Under the pieces are notes generated by a model. That model was not told the DNA's origin. It did no database searches and worked only from the letters and a program-made list of their open reading frames with translations. From an uncultured Myxococcales bacterium (lineage in GTDB: Bacteria > Myxococcota_A > UBA9042), in contig CAIYBN010000144.1 of assembly GCA_903924465.1 (NCBI GenBank), positions 310,001 to 374,000 on the forward strand: a stretch of 64,000 bases of DNA, read 5' to 3'. Positions 26,706 through 35,008 of the stretch are shown here, one piece after another (within the stretch, counting starts at the first letter, position 1; every line of letters begins with the position of its first letter). The translations under genes and the position numbers were made by a program.

Positions 26706-27725
26706 GTGAAGCACCGCCTGCCCTTTCTCACGATTCTTTTGCTGCTCGCGTGTCGCCCGACGCCACCGACGCCAGTGCGCCGGACGGTGCCACCCGTCGT
26801 TGCGCTGCCTGTGGACGTGACGGTCACGGTGGCATTGCCGCTGGACGATTCACAGGTGGACCTGCTGGCGGCCGTGGATGAGCCGATGGCGTATGTCGGT
26901 CGTTTTGGTCACGCGACGGGCGGCCACAGCCACAGCATGGGCACTGCGCAAAATGGCTATCTGCTCAGCGGCTTGGCGGTGACGGAATCGCCGGCGCTGC
27001 GGATCCTGCCGCAGACGCGGACCCGCGGCTTTCTTTGGGGCACCGGCGAACTCGTCCACCTGCTGGAGCGATCCGCGCAGGCGGTGGCGGACGAATACCC
27101 ACGTTCCACGGTGCGCCTCGGCAACCTGTCCAAGGAGGGTGGCGGCGACATCGCACCCAGCCACAGCCACAATTCGGGGCGCGATGCCGACGTGCTGTTC
27201 TTCGCGTTCGACCGCAACGGCAGCGAGGCGGCGCCCAGCAACTTCGTGCATTTTGACGAGAATGGCTTGTCCGATTCGCCCGACCCCGGCCGCTGGGAAT
27301 TCGACACGGCGCGCAATTGGGCCCTGGTGCATCGCTGGCTGACGGACCCGGACGTCGTGGTGCAGTGGATCTTCGTCAGTGTGCCGCTGCGCAACCGCCT
27401 GCTCGACTATGCGTTGCGCCAGCGTGAGCCGCAGAGCCTGCGCGATCGCGCCATGCATGTGCTGGTCCAGCCACGTGATTCCAGTCCGCATGCGGATCAT
27501 TTTCACATCCGCATTGCTTGCCCGCCGGACGATCGGCCCAATTGTATCGACGGTTTTGGCCAGACGGCGCACGCGCGCGAGGCGCAGGTGGACGCGCTGC
27601 TGCAGATGTATGCGCATGGCTCACCGGAGGAACAGCGCTATGCCCGCGAATTGCTGACGCTGCCGGTGGATGGCAGCGTGGCGGAACTGCCGCCGATTGA
27701 AGGGGATGAGGGCAAGCCGGAGTAG
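26706..27725 (+). CDS. MepA-family murein endopeptidase, lipoprotein
   Basis: A GTG start gives MKHRLP followed by a short lipobox LLAC (Cys16), so this is a 339-residue lipoprotein, unlike soluble periplasmic MepA of enterobacteria. The M74 motifs are visible: HSHNSGRDAD (His153 and Asp160 in the H-x6-D pattern) and HADHFHIR (His265, His267). The family cleaves D-Ala to meso-diaminopimelate cross-links in peptidoglycan. The protein is longer than the enzyme core on both sides. It is divergent from the phosphatase-like lipoprotein and convergent with a small membrane protein gene, with a stem-loop between them. Confidence 0.82.
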   Translation: MKHRLPFLTILLLLACRPTPPTPVRRTVPPVVALPVDVTVTVALPLDDSQVDLLAAVDEPMAYVGRFGHATGGHSHSMGTAQNGYLLSGLAVTESPALRILPQTRTRGFLWGTGELVHLLERSAQAVADEYPRSTVRLGNLSKEGGGDIAPSHSHNSGRDADVLFFAFDRNGSEAAPSNFVHFDENGLSDSPDPGRWEFDTARNWALVHRWLTDPDVVVQWIFVSVPLRNRLLDYALRQREPQSLRDRAMHVLVQPRDSSPHADHFHIRIACPPDDRPNCIDGFGQTAHAREAQVDALLQMYAHGSPEEQRYARELLTLPVDGSVAELPPIEGDEGKPE

Positions 27726-27736
27726 CGAACTTTCTG

Positions 27737-27769
27737 CCACCTTGAAATGCCGAGACGGCAGGAAGGTGG
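27737..27769. terminator. Stem-loop between convergent genes
   Basis: Outer stem CCACCTT/AAGGTGG (7 bp) and inner stem TGCCG/CGGCA (5 bp, AGA loop) are joined by a small internal loop. It lies exactly between the ends of the MepA-like gene and the small membrane protein gene. It could end transcription from both sides. There is no clear T-run on either strand. Confidence 0.5.
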
Positions 27770-27773
27770 GCGG

Positions 27774-28121
27774 TCACAATTCCTGTTCAATCTGGACTTT
27801 GGCTTTGACGGGCTCGGTCTCAGCCATGCGGCGCAGCATCGGCGCAAAAGGCAAACCGACGACTGTGCCGCAGAACGCGCCAATGACCAGGAAGAAGAAC
27901 AGCGAGGCGAACAGACCCAGAGCCATGCCGCCACCGGTGACGATGCGCCCCAGGATCGTCGGCTCGCCGGCGTTGCCAAAGAGTGCGGTCGTCATCATCA
28001 GGCCCATGTAGCCGCCGTAGAGGATTCCCGGCACCGCGCCGAGGACGAGATACGCAAGGAAGCTGACGCCAGCGCCGAGGTACGTGGGAAGAAGCTGGAT
28101 GTGGTTGCGATAGGTTTTCAT
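27774..28121 (-). CDS. Small two-helix membrane protein, copy 1 (unknown function)
   Basis: The 115-residue protein begins MKTYRNHIQLLPTYLG and has two Gly-rich hydrophobic segments (about residues 17-45 and 60-92), predicted to be membrane helices, and a charged C-terminal tail. I do not recognise the family. It is about 85% identical by eye over its first 103 residues to the protein encoded at 35009-35359. AGAGGA lies before the ATG. A sigma-54 promoter (28173-28190) and paired inverted repeats (28324-28362) lie upstream. It is immediately downstream of the response-regulator gene and shares its orientation, so the same two-component system probably controls it. The role could be to assist or stabilise the cytochrome complex. 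Confidence 0.72.
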   Translation of the reverse strand: MKTYRNHIQLLPTYLGAGVSFLAYLVLGAVPGILYGGYMGLMMTTALFGNAGEPTILGRIVTGGGMALGLFASLFFFLVIGAFCGTVVGLPFAPMLRRMAETEPVKAKVQIEQEL

Positions 28122-28172
28122 GGGGTCCTCTCTGTGATGGGCGGCGTTTCGTGCGCACCTGTCTCCTTACCT

Positions 28173-28190
28173 AAGCAAGAACCGTGCCAA
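28173..28190 (-). promoter_or_regulatory. Sigma-54 promoter of small membrane gene copy 1
   Basis: Minus-strand sequence TTGGCACGGTTCTTGCTT matches the -24/-12 consensus (TGGCAC, N5, TTGC) with the GG and GC dinucleotides at canonical spacing. The expected transcript start is around 28163, leaving a leader of about 40 bases before the ATG at 28121. Confidence 0.88.
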
Positions 28191-28323
28191 GTTTGATCAT
28201 CCTGTACAATCAAGATGTTGCGATAGTGAACGTCGATTCGTCCGTCTGGCGTTCGCGGCGGATCCCGGCAAAGCGCGCGACTCATCACCGTGATTACTTA
28301 GTGAATTCAGATTGTTTGGTTTG

Positions 28324-28362
28324 TGTCGGGAGAGTCGGACGGCTTGTCGCAGGTCACCGACA
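28324..28362. promoter_or_regulatory. Tandem inverted-repeat site, putative NtrC-type enhancer A
   Basis: Two sites of form TGTCG-N8-SGACR start at 28324 and 28345, exactly 21 bp apart. The second is a perfect inverted repeat TGTCG-N8-CGACA. The pair lies about 140-175 bp upstream of the sigma-54 promoter, the usual place for activator binding sites, and starts 45 bp after the response-regulator stop. The same element recurs at 35562-35600. Confidence 0.65.
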
Positions 28363-28406
28363 ACCAGACGAAGCGGGGGCGGCCGGCGTGGAAGCCCGGC
28401 CAGCGC

Positions 28407-29786
28407 TCACGCGTCGTGGTCGTAAGGCACACCCAGCGCCGCGAGCTTTTCATACAGCGTACTGCGGTGCAGGCCAGCCAAGTCCGCGGCTTTCTGGACG
28501 TTATGTCCGGCGCGGTCCATCAATTGGACAAAATAGCCGTGCTCAAAACTGCGGCGCGCGTCCTTGTACGGCGTGTCGATCGCCGCGGCCGCCACACCCG
28601 CGGCATTGCCTTTGTCGCGCAGCTCGCGTGGCAGCGACTCGGGGCGAATCTCGTCGCCATCGCACACCAGGGACGCCCGTTCGATCACATGCTCCAGCTC
28701 GCGGACGTTGCCGGGCCACGGATACTCCAGCAGCAGCGCCATCGCCGACGCCGACACGGTGTGTGGCACGCGCGGGTGGTGGGCCGCCAGCTGCACCAGG
28801 AAGTGTTCGATCAGCGCGGGAATGTCCTCGGTGCGCTGGCGCAACGGCGGCAGGTCGATGCGCACGGTGTTGATGCGGTAGTACAGGTCCTGACGGAACT
28901 GGCCGCGGTCGACCAGATCCTCGATGGCGCGGTTGGACGCGCACACGAGGCGGACATCGGTCTTGGCCAATCTCCGGCTACCAACTCGATAATACTCGCC
29001 ATTTTGCAGAACACGCAGCAACTTCGGCTGCAACGCCAGGCTCATGTCGCCAATTTCGTCGAGAAACAGCGTGCCGCCGTCCGCTTCAGCGAAGAACCCT
29101 TCTCGCGCTTCGCTGGCACCGGAGAACGCGCCTTTTTCGTGGCCGAACAGTTCGCTTTCCAGCAAGTGCTCCGGGATGGCGCTGCAGTTGATCGAGACAA
29201 ACGACTGCTTGGAGCGTTCGCTCAATTGGTGAATCCGCTTGGCGAATACGTCCTTGCCGGTGCCACTTTCGCCCAACATCAGCACGGAAAAATCCGACGG
29301 CGCGACGCGCGCGATCAGGTCCATGACCGACGACATCGCGGGGGCCGCGCAGATGATGTCCTCGGACGCGGCACGCCGCGCCACTTCCGAACGCAAACGC
29401 TTGTTTTCACGCAGCAATTGCCTGTGTGCGATCGCGCGGTCGATCACGATCTCCAACTCCGCGGGATCAAATGGCTTGCGCAGGTAGTCAAAAGCACCGC
29501 GTTTCATCGCCTCGACGGCCGTCTCCACGGTGCCAAACGCGGTAATGAGCACGACGGGCAGATCGGGATCCGTCAGGTGCAGCCGTTCCAGCCCTTGCAG
29601 CCCATCGACATCGGGCATCCGCAGGTCGGTGACCACCACGTCGGCCGCTTCGTGGCGCAGGTACTCCTCCGCGGCGACCACGCCCGGCGCGACGATGGGC
29701 TTGTACTTGTGCGGGTCCAACAGGCGCAGGAACAGGTCGCGCGCAGACTGCTGGTCGTCGATGAACAGGATATTGGACCGCTTCAT
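28407..29786 (-). CDS. NtrC-family sigma-54-dependent response regulator
   Basis: The 459-residue protein has a receiver domain (1-120, phospho-acceptor Asp54 in VVTDLRMP), an AAA+ domain with Walker A GESGTGKD and ESELFGHEKGAFSGA, Walker B GTLFLDEIGDM and the PWPGNVREL stretch. The C-terminal Fis-type helix-turn-helix is AADLAGLHRSTLYEKLAAL. The sigma-54-contacting loop is GAFSGA in place of GAFTGA, a conservative change. Its start overlaps the kinase stop by four bases. It should activate sigma-54 promoters when phosphorylated by that kinase. Three such promoters with shared inverted repeats lie around it, including the one for its own operon, so positive autoregulation is likely. Confidence 0.92.
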   Translation of the reverse strand: MKRSNILFIDDQQSARDLFLRLLDPHKYKPIVAPGVVAAEEYLRHEAADVVVTDLRMPDVDGLQGLERLHLTDPDLPVVLITAFGTVETAVEAMKRGAFDYLRKPFDPAELEIVIDRAIAHRQLLRENKRLRSEVARRAASEDIICAAPAMSSVMDLIARVAPSDFSVLMLGESGTGKDVFAKRIHQLSERSKQSFVSINCSAIPEHLLESELFGHEKGAFSGASEAREGFFAEADGGTLFLDEIGDMSLALQPKLLRVLQNGEYYRVGSRRLAKTDVRLVCASNRAIEDLVDRGQFRQDLYYRINTVRIDLPPLRQRTEDIPALIEHFLVQLAAHHPRVPHTVSASAMALLLEYPWPGNVRELEHVIERASLVCDGDEIRPESLPRELRDKGNAAGVAAAAIDTPYKDARRSFEHGYFVQLMDRAGHNVQKAADLAGLHRSTLYEKLAALGVPYDHDA

Positions 29787-31720
29787 GCTGCCTCCTCCTT
29801 CGGCCCGGAGAGGGGCAACTCGATCACAAAGGTCGTGCCGACGCCGGGCGTGCTCTGGACGGTCAGCAGACCGCCGTGCACCTCGATGATCTTGTGCGCG
29901 ATGGACAGGCCCAGACCAGTGCCGGTGGCCATTTTTGTCGTGAAGAATGGGTCGAAGATGCGCTCCAAATGCTCTGGGGCAATGCCTTCGCCGGTGTCAG
30001 AGAAGCGCAAGGTGACGAGGCCGGTCGCGCTGGACGAACCCTCGATGCGCAGGCTGCGCTCCGGTCTGCCGGCCATCGCGTCCGCCGCGTTCAGGATGAG
30101 ATTGATGAAGACCTGCACCAGCAGGCCACCATCGCAGCGCACGGCGTCGGGCACCGCATCCATCTCCACGTGCAAGGCCACGCCATCGGCCCGCAGTCGG
30201 AAGGCGCACATCGCCACGGCTTCGCCAACCAAGCGTTCCAGCGACTCCGCACGGAAACTCAGGCGTCCCGGGCGGGCAAACTGCAGGAACCGCTCCAGAA
30301 GGGCGATCGCCCGCTGATTCTCATCGCGAATCGCCTGCAGATCGCTGCGGCGCGGATCGTCGCCCGGCGTGTCGCGCAGGAGCAGGGAAGCAAATCCGTG
30401 GATGGCGTGCATGTAATTGCCCAGTTCGTGCGCAAGCCCGGCCGCGATCGTGCCGAGCGAGATCAGCCGGTCGTGCCGGCGCATGCGGATCTCGACCAGG
30501 CGCGCGTGGGTCTCATCCGTGACCATCAGCACCACACCAATCGGCTGCTTGTTCACGCCCTGGATCGGGTACGCGCGGAAGAACAGGGTGCGCTTGCCAC
30601 CCAGGACATCGGAGTCGACCGCGCGGTGCTCCAAGTCGGGCCCAGTCGCGCCAACCCGCACCAACTCGAGGGTCTGGCCTTTGCCGTTGCGCAGGACCTC
30701 GTCGACCATCCGCTGGAGTCCCGCCCCGTCGGGTACCAGCTCGGCGACCTTCAAGCCGGGCACGGGCCGCGTGAAACCATTCAGATGGCGTCCGGCGCCG
30801 AGGTTCACTTCCACGATTTCGCCATTGCGATCGCAGGTAATCACGCCTTCTTCCATCGCGCGAAACACGGCTTGCAGGTAGTTCGCCGTTTCGCGCAAGT
30901 CGGCCGTGACCTCGTCGACGCGCTGGCGCAAACGATCGTTCAGTTGCCGTTGGCTGGCCATGAGCTTGGCGTTCTCGTCCTGCTCCGCACGCAAGGCCTT
31001 GACCAGATGGCCAAAACTCGCTTCCAGGACGCCCACTTCGTCGTCAGACGTCGGCGGTGGGATCGACACGTCGGCGAGCCGGCCCGCGGTCACCGCTTGG
31101 GCGGCATCGGTCAGAACGGACAGCGGCCGGGTGATGCGGCGGACGTAGATCGTGCCGAGCACCGCGCCCACGATCAGCCAGAACAACCCCATGCCCAACG
31201 CGACGACGATGAGGCGCGTGGACTTGTCCGCGATTTCGCTGGACCGGAAGCGCAAGCCGACAAAGCCGACGACGACCGTGCCGCGCACGATGGGAGCGGA
31301 AACCGCATACAGGATCTTGTCGCCGAAAAGTCCGAAGAGGCCGGGCTCGGACCGCGGCGGAACGAAGGCGTCAAAGTGCGTCTGACGCAAACCACTTGAT
31401 CCGCGTTGCGCCAGTACGGCGCCAAAACGGTCGGTAATCGTCAGGTCAACCAGATCGACGGCGTGGCCGACGCGATCGAGCAGCGAGTCGAACCGGCGCG
31501 GATCGGCCCCGTCGAGCAGCGCCGCACAACTGTTGGCAATGCCCTGGACGGCAATGGTGCCGTGCGCTGCCGCGTCGGCATCCAGGTCCGTCACTTCGCT
31601 CGACAGCCAGAACAAGGTCTGGCCCAGGAGAATCAGGCAGGTGATCGCGGACAACAGGATCACCAGCTTTCGCCGCAGCGAAAACGTGGGCTTGCGGATC
31701 CATTGCGTCCATCGAAACAC
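29783..31720 (-). CDS. Membrane sensor histidine kinase (HAMP-PAS-HisKA-HATPase)
   Basis: The GTG at 31720 has an AGGGGAG ribosome-binding site; an earlier in-frame start at 31762 would overlap the cytochrome gene. The 645-residue protein has a membrane helix at about 19-39, a periplasmic sensing domain of about 115 residues, a second helix, a HAMP segment (VRRITRPLSVLTDAAQAV), a coiled coil and a PAS-like domain. The phospho-acceptor box is LAHELGNYMHAIHGF, and the ATPase domain has NLILNAADAM, DTGEGI and GTGLGLS. The signal is unknown, but its place behind three cytochrome genes suggests it reports on electron-acceptor or redox conditions. It phosphorylates the overlapping regulator. Confidence 0.9.
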   Translation of the reverse strand: MFRWTQWIRKPTFSLRRKLVILLSAITCLILLGQTLFWLSSEVTDLDADAAAHGTIAVQGIANSCAALLDGADPRRFDSLLDRVGHAVDLVDLTITDRFGAVLAQRGSSGLRQTHFDAFVPPRSEPGLFGLFGDKILYAVSAPIVRGTVVVGFVGLRFRSSEIADKSTRLIVVALGMGLFWLIVGAVLGTIYVRRITRPLSVLTDAAQAVTAGRLADVSIPPPTSDDEVGVLEASFGHLVKALRAEQDENAKLMASQRQLNDRLRQRVDEVTADLRETANYLQAVFRAMEEGVITCDRNGEIVEVNLGAGRHLNGFTRPVPGLKVAELVPDGAGLQRMVDEVLRNGKGQTLELVRVGATGPDLEHRAVDSDVLGGKRTLFFRAYPIQGVNKQPIGVVLMVTDETHARLVEIRMRRHDRLISLGTIAAGLAHELGNYMHAIHGFASLLLRDTPGDDPRRSDLQAIRDENQRAIALLERFLQFARPGRLSFRAESLERLVGEAVAMCAFRLRADGVALHVEMDAVPDAVRCDGGLLVQVFINLILNAADAMAGRPERSLRIEGSSSATGLVTLRFSDTGEGIAPEHLERIFDPFFTTKMATGTGLGLSIAHKIIEVHGGLLTVQSTPGVGTTFVIELPLSGPKEEAA

Positions 31721-31734
31721 AGCCTGGTTCTCCC

Positions 31735-32661
31735 CTACTTGCCGCTGTGGCAGCTCTGGCATGCCGCGCCCGCACCGTGGGACTTCATCCCGTCATGGCA
31801 AACCATGCATTCGGTGTTCGTCACGCGCCAGGTATGCGCCTTGTGGCAGTCGACACATTGCTGGTGCTCGGCCTCGGCATGCAGACCGCGCCGTTCCATG
31901 TGGGTGTGGCAAGACGCACAGCCGACCAGACCTTGGGGCGTCGCGTCGTGCGGCCGGTGGCAAACGGAGCACGCGAAGTTGGCCATGTGGTGATCTTTGG
32001 AGTAATCCTTGAACGCCACGCCGCGCGAGGCATGACAGTCGATGCAGTCATGCTGGGACGGCAACAGCGTCGCGGCATGTTTGCGAAAGCTGTGACAGGC
32101 GTTGCAGTGCAGGGGCGCCATGCCGGTAATCCGCACGGTCTCCTTCTCGTGGCACTGACCACAGGAATCCACCGCGTTGGCATACTTGTGAATCGCCCTG
32201 CCGTGGCAGGACTTGCACGTGACGTTGGGCTGCTTGAGATGCATCTCGTGGCCCACCGTTCCCGCGATGCTCGGCACGGGTCCGGTCTGATCGAAGTGGC
32301 AACCCGCGCACGCGCTCATCGGCACGTCGGGCGCGTGCAGGCGGCGAGGCTGACCGGATTTCGGCATCGTCTGGTTGCGCAGGACATACGCGCGGAACAT
32401 GTCGGCAGCTTGCTCCAGCGTCTGCTTGTGGCAGGACTGGCAAGCGACCTTTTGATGCGAACCAGGCGCCCAGAACGCAAGCTGCTCCCGCGCAACGTGG
32501 CATTGGGCGCAGTAGCGCGGATCGGTCTGGATGTAATTCGCCGTCGAGCGCCACGTGACGTACATCGCCAGCAGCAGCGCAGGCGTCAGCCCAAACAGCA
32601 GCAGGCGCCACGCTGTCGTTGTGAAGGGCCATCGCGAAGGTGGATCAGTGGCATCCCGCAC
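31735..32661 (-). CDS. Membrane-anchored 12-heme c-type cytochrome
   Basis: One N-terminal helix (about residues 17-35) anchors a periplasmic domain with twelve CxxCH heme motifs, including CAQCH, CQSCH, CAGCH, CKSCH, CGQCH, CNACH, CIDCH, CSVCH, CASCH, CVDCH, CMVCH and a last CQSCH. The first part (WRSTANYIQTDPRYCAQCH) resembles the NapC/NirT/NrfH style of quinol-linked anchors. The remainder is a longer heme wire. Its role is probably to carry electrons from the membrane towards periplasmic or outer-membrane partners. Its start overlaps the end of the tri-heme gene by 17 bases, so the two are coupled. Confidence 0.9.
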   Translation of the reverse strand: MRDATDPPSRWPFTTTAWRLLLFGLTPALLLAMYVTWRSTANYIQTDPRYCAQCHVAREQLAFWAPGSHQKVACQSCHKQTLEQAADMFRAYVLRNQTMPKSGQPRRLHAPDVPMSACAGCHFDQTGPVPSIAGTVGHEMHLKQPNVTCKSCHGRAIHKYANAVDSCGQCHEKETVRITGMAPLHCNACHSFRKHAATLLPSQHDCIDCHASRGVAFKDYSKDHHMANFACSVCHRPHDATPQGLVGCASCHTHMERRGLHAEAEHQQCVDCHKAHTWRVTNTECMVCHDGMKSHGAGAACQSCHSGK

Positions 32662-33013
32662 ACGTCTCCTTGCGGATCACCACTTGAAAGTGACCCTCGA
32701 AAGCGTGGCACATATGACAGTGACCGACGCCCTCGTCCTGATGGAGTGTATGCGAAAACTCCGGCTTTGGCTCCCCTGCCGCCGCGCCCGGCTGGACCAG
32801 CGGCTTTGGCTTGCCTTTGCGAAAGTGCTCGATGTTGTGACAGCCAAAGCATGGCAGCCGTTCCAACCGCGACAGTGCGGGCTTGTGCGTCGGAGTCGGT
32901 GCCACAGCATGGGCGCTCGCGGCTGGCGTCTCCAAGGCGGCTTGGACGGAGAAGCCGACAAAGACCGTCGAGGCGACCGCTCCCAGGAGGATGACCACAC
33001 TCTTGGCGTTCAT
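32645..33013 (-). CDS. Tri-heme c-type cytochrome
   Basis: The 122-residue protein starts at the ATG at 33013, which overlaps the stop of the upstream gene by four bases. A signal peptide or anchor covers about residues 1-26. Three heme motifs follow: CFGCH, CHMCH and CAGCH. The last motif is the extreme C-terminus of the protein. It resembles small cytochrome c3/c7-like carriers that shuttle electrons in the periplasm. Because it sits between the membrane cytochrome b/c fusion and the 12-heme protein, it is probably the carrier or a structural link between them. Confidence 0.85.
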   Translation of the reverse strand: MNAKSVVILLGAVASTVFVGFSVQAALETPAASAHAVAPTPTHKPALSRLERLPCFGCHNIEHFRKGKPKPLVQPGAAAGEPKPEFSHTLHQDEGVGHCHMCHAFEGHFQVVIRKETCAGCH

Positions 33014-34710
33014 GGCGCCCTCTTCTCGTCGGTCGCCTGCGCTGCTTCCGCCGATTTCGCCGCCGCTTCTGCGGCTTTGGCACGCGCCGCTGCGAGCCAC
33101 GCCGCGTGTTCAGCGCCGTGTTCCTCCTCGTGCTCCTCGTAGCTCATGCGCCCGGTCAGGAACACCCAGGACATCGGAAACACCGCGGGGCGCAGGTGCA
33201 CGTTGTAGAAATGCCAGACAAAGATCGCGAGCCCGGCCAGCAACGCTTCGTCGGTGTGGGCGAGATAGCAGATTTCATACAGCCACGGCGGGGCGAAGCG
33301 CATGACTTGGGTTGGGAACCAGCGCACCGCACCCGAGCCAACCATGATGACGCAGCCCCAGAACACCGCCCAGTAGTCGAATTTCTCGAAGTAGCTGAAC
33401 CGGGCATAGGCCGGCTTCTTGTCGCGCAGGCCGAGCAGCCAGCCCAGGTTGGCGGCCACATCGCGCAGATCCTGAAGCTTCGGCAGCATCGTGAAATGCA
33501 GTCGACCGCGCGCGAGCGCCACGGCGAGATAGGTGAGGTGGTACAGGCACGCGACGACCAGACCAACCGCAGCGATGCGGTGGATGAGCCCGGTCGTTTG
33601 CAAGCCGCCGAAGAGGGAAACCAGGAAATGCGACGCGCCCACGCCATGGCTGCTGAGCGGCCAGCCGGTAAAGGCCAGCAGCGTAAACGATAGCGCCATC
33701 AGCCCGTGCGCGATGCGCTGGTTCACATCAAACCGCAGGATCGTCCCCTTGGGCTCAATCCGCCCGTCGCTGACGTGCGCGAGCACCGTCGGATCCATAT
33801 CCTCCAGCTTCGGCTGATGGCCATGTTTGCGCTTGTGCGAAGACTTCCTGGCGCGGCGGACGACATTGAGGATATCCAGCAACACGTGCAGCGACAGGCC
33901 CAGAATGGTCAGGAAGGTCAGCCAGGCGAAGAACTTGACGGTGTAAAAGGAAATCGGCCGATCCTTGACCGTCATCGGCTTGTGGTTGGCCAGGACGCGA
34001 AAGCTGGGTTGCGCGCCTTCGTGGCACTTGATGCACGGTCCCGCAGCGAGCGCTGCCGCTTTTTTGGCATCGCCCGGTGGATGCGCCGGGTGGCAATCGG
34101 CGCATCCCGGCGCTTCAGCGGAGCCCAAATCCAGCTTGATAGCATGCATCGTGTGTTCATACGCCGCCACGATGCCGGTGCTCAGGCGAAACGGCGCCAT
34201 GCGCTTGGGATCGCCGTGGCAACTCACGCAGTGCTTGTTCATCGCCGTACGCCGCGCGGCCGGTGTCATCGTCTTCATCAGCTGGATTTCGTGCGGGTCG
34301 CCGTGGCAATCGAGGCAATACGGCAAACCCGCCTTGGTGCCTTCCTTGTTCTTGCCGTGCGGAAACGCGCCTGCGGTGTCGCTCGGCGCGTCGTGGCAGT
34401 CCATGCAAGCCGCCAACGGCACCGGATTCTTGAAGCCACGCTTCTTCAGCGCGTCGATGTCCTCGCTCGTGGCCTCCTCGACCGGCTCGTGCGGATTGAA
34501 CTGGTAGCCCTGGTGACAATCGCGGCACGTCGAGTCCTTGTGCGCGCTGCGCTTGGATTGCGCGGCGGAGAACGTCGGCTCGTTGTGGCAATTGCGACAC
34601 CACTTGGGATCGTCAGAATCGTTGGTTGCCGCGTGCGTCGGCGGCGTCGCCAGCAGGATGCCTGCCGCAAGTGTCGTTCCAAGTATCCAGCGAAGAGTTT
34701 GTGAGAACAT
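33010..34710 (-). CDS. Seven-heme cytochrome c fused to cytochrome b (CbcL/CbcBA-like)
   Basis: The ATG at 34710 follows an AGAGG site. A signal peptide ends near THAA. Seven CxxCH motifs occupy roughly residues 35-255 (CRNCH, CRDCH, CMDCH, CLDCH, CVSCH, CADCH, CIKCH). The C-terminal half has several membrane helices with paired histidines (RIAHGLMAL, GLIHRIAAVG, YHLTYL, FVWHFYNVHLRP), typical of formate-dehydrogenase-gamma/Ni-Fe-hydrogenase-type cytochrome b. The whole resembles the bc-type inner-membrane quinol oxidases CbcL and CbcBA used by Geobacter for metal respiration. It should oxidise menaquinol and pass electrons to the periplasmic hemes. A Glu/Ala-rich tail ends the protein. It is the first gene of the operon. 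Confidence 0.88.
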   Translation of the reverse strand: MFSQTLRWILGTTLAAGILLATPPTHAATNDSDDPKWCRNCHNEPTFSAAQSKRSAHKDSTCRDCHQGYQFNPHEPVEEATSEDIDALKKRGFKNPVPLAACMDCHDAPSDTAGAFPHGKNKEGTKAGLPYCLDCHGDPHEIQLMKTMTPAARRTAMNKHCVSCHGDPKRMAPFRLSTGIVAAYEHTMHAIKLDLGSAEAPGCADCHPAHPPGDAKKAAALAAGPCIKCHEGAQPSFRVLANHKPMTVKDRPISFYTVKFFAWLTFLTILGLSLHVLLDILNVVRRARKSSHKRKHGHQPKLEDMDPTVLAHVSDGRIEPKGTILRFDVNQRIAHGLMALSFTLLAFTGWPLSSHGVGASHFLVSLFGGLQTTGLIHRIAAVGLVVACLYHLTYLAVALARGRLHFTMLPKLQDLRDVAANLGWLLGLRDKKPAYARFSYFEKFDYWAVFWGCVIMVGSGAVRWFPTQVMRFAPPWLYEICYLAHTDEALLAGLAIFVWHFYNVHLRPAVFPMSWVFLTGRMSYEEHEEEHGAEHAAWLAAARAKAAEAAAKSAEAAQATDEKRAP

Positions 34711-34750
34711 AACGGCCTCTGTCCGCGTTGCGCCGACTACTGCGTAGGCC

Positions 34751-34768
34751 AAGCAACATCCGTGCCAA
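34751..34768 (-). promoter_or_regulatory. Sigma-54 promoter of the cytochrome operon
   Basis: Minus-strand sequence TTGGCACGGATGTTGCTT matches the sigma-54 -24/-12 consensus with canonical GG-to-GC spacing. Transcription should start near 34741, about 30 bases before the cytochrome start codon at 34710. Sixteen of 18 bases match the promoters at 28173-28190 and 35411-35428. Confidence 0.9.
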
Positions 34769-34903
34769 CGGCGGAGAAGAATGAGTCTGGTTGATATGAC
34801 GTGTGATTTGAATAACTTGTAACCACGACCTTGAATGCCGCGCCTGACGACGCACTGAATCTGGGTGAGAAAACGCCCTGGGACAGACCGCCACTGGGGA
34901 ATT

Positions 34904-34997
34904 TTTCGCCATTTCCAGACAACCGATGTGGGGAAATTTCCGCGTTATGCGGATGATTCTGGAATTGCCGACAAGGCTGCGTCGGGAAATCCAGACA
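34904..34997. promoter_or_regulatory. Cluster of TGTC-type sites, putative enhancer for cytochrome operon
   Basis: On the minus strand, TGTCT-N8-CGACG spans 34997-34980. A half-site TGTCG follows at 34973-34969, and another TGTCT-N8-CGAAA at 34921-34904. They lie about 135-230 bp upstream of the sigma-54 promoter. They match the left arm of the enhancer pairs near the two small membrane genes but are more degenerate. The region 34711-35008 has no gene. Confidence 0.5.
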
Positions 34998-35008
34998 AGA
35001 AGCGGGTT

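Noticed and set aside
28323-30317. 664-codon plus-strand frame opposite the response regulator and kinase
   Set aside because: The two regulatory genes on the other strand have full domain sets; the plus-strand frame has none and would start within the enhancer repeat.
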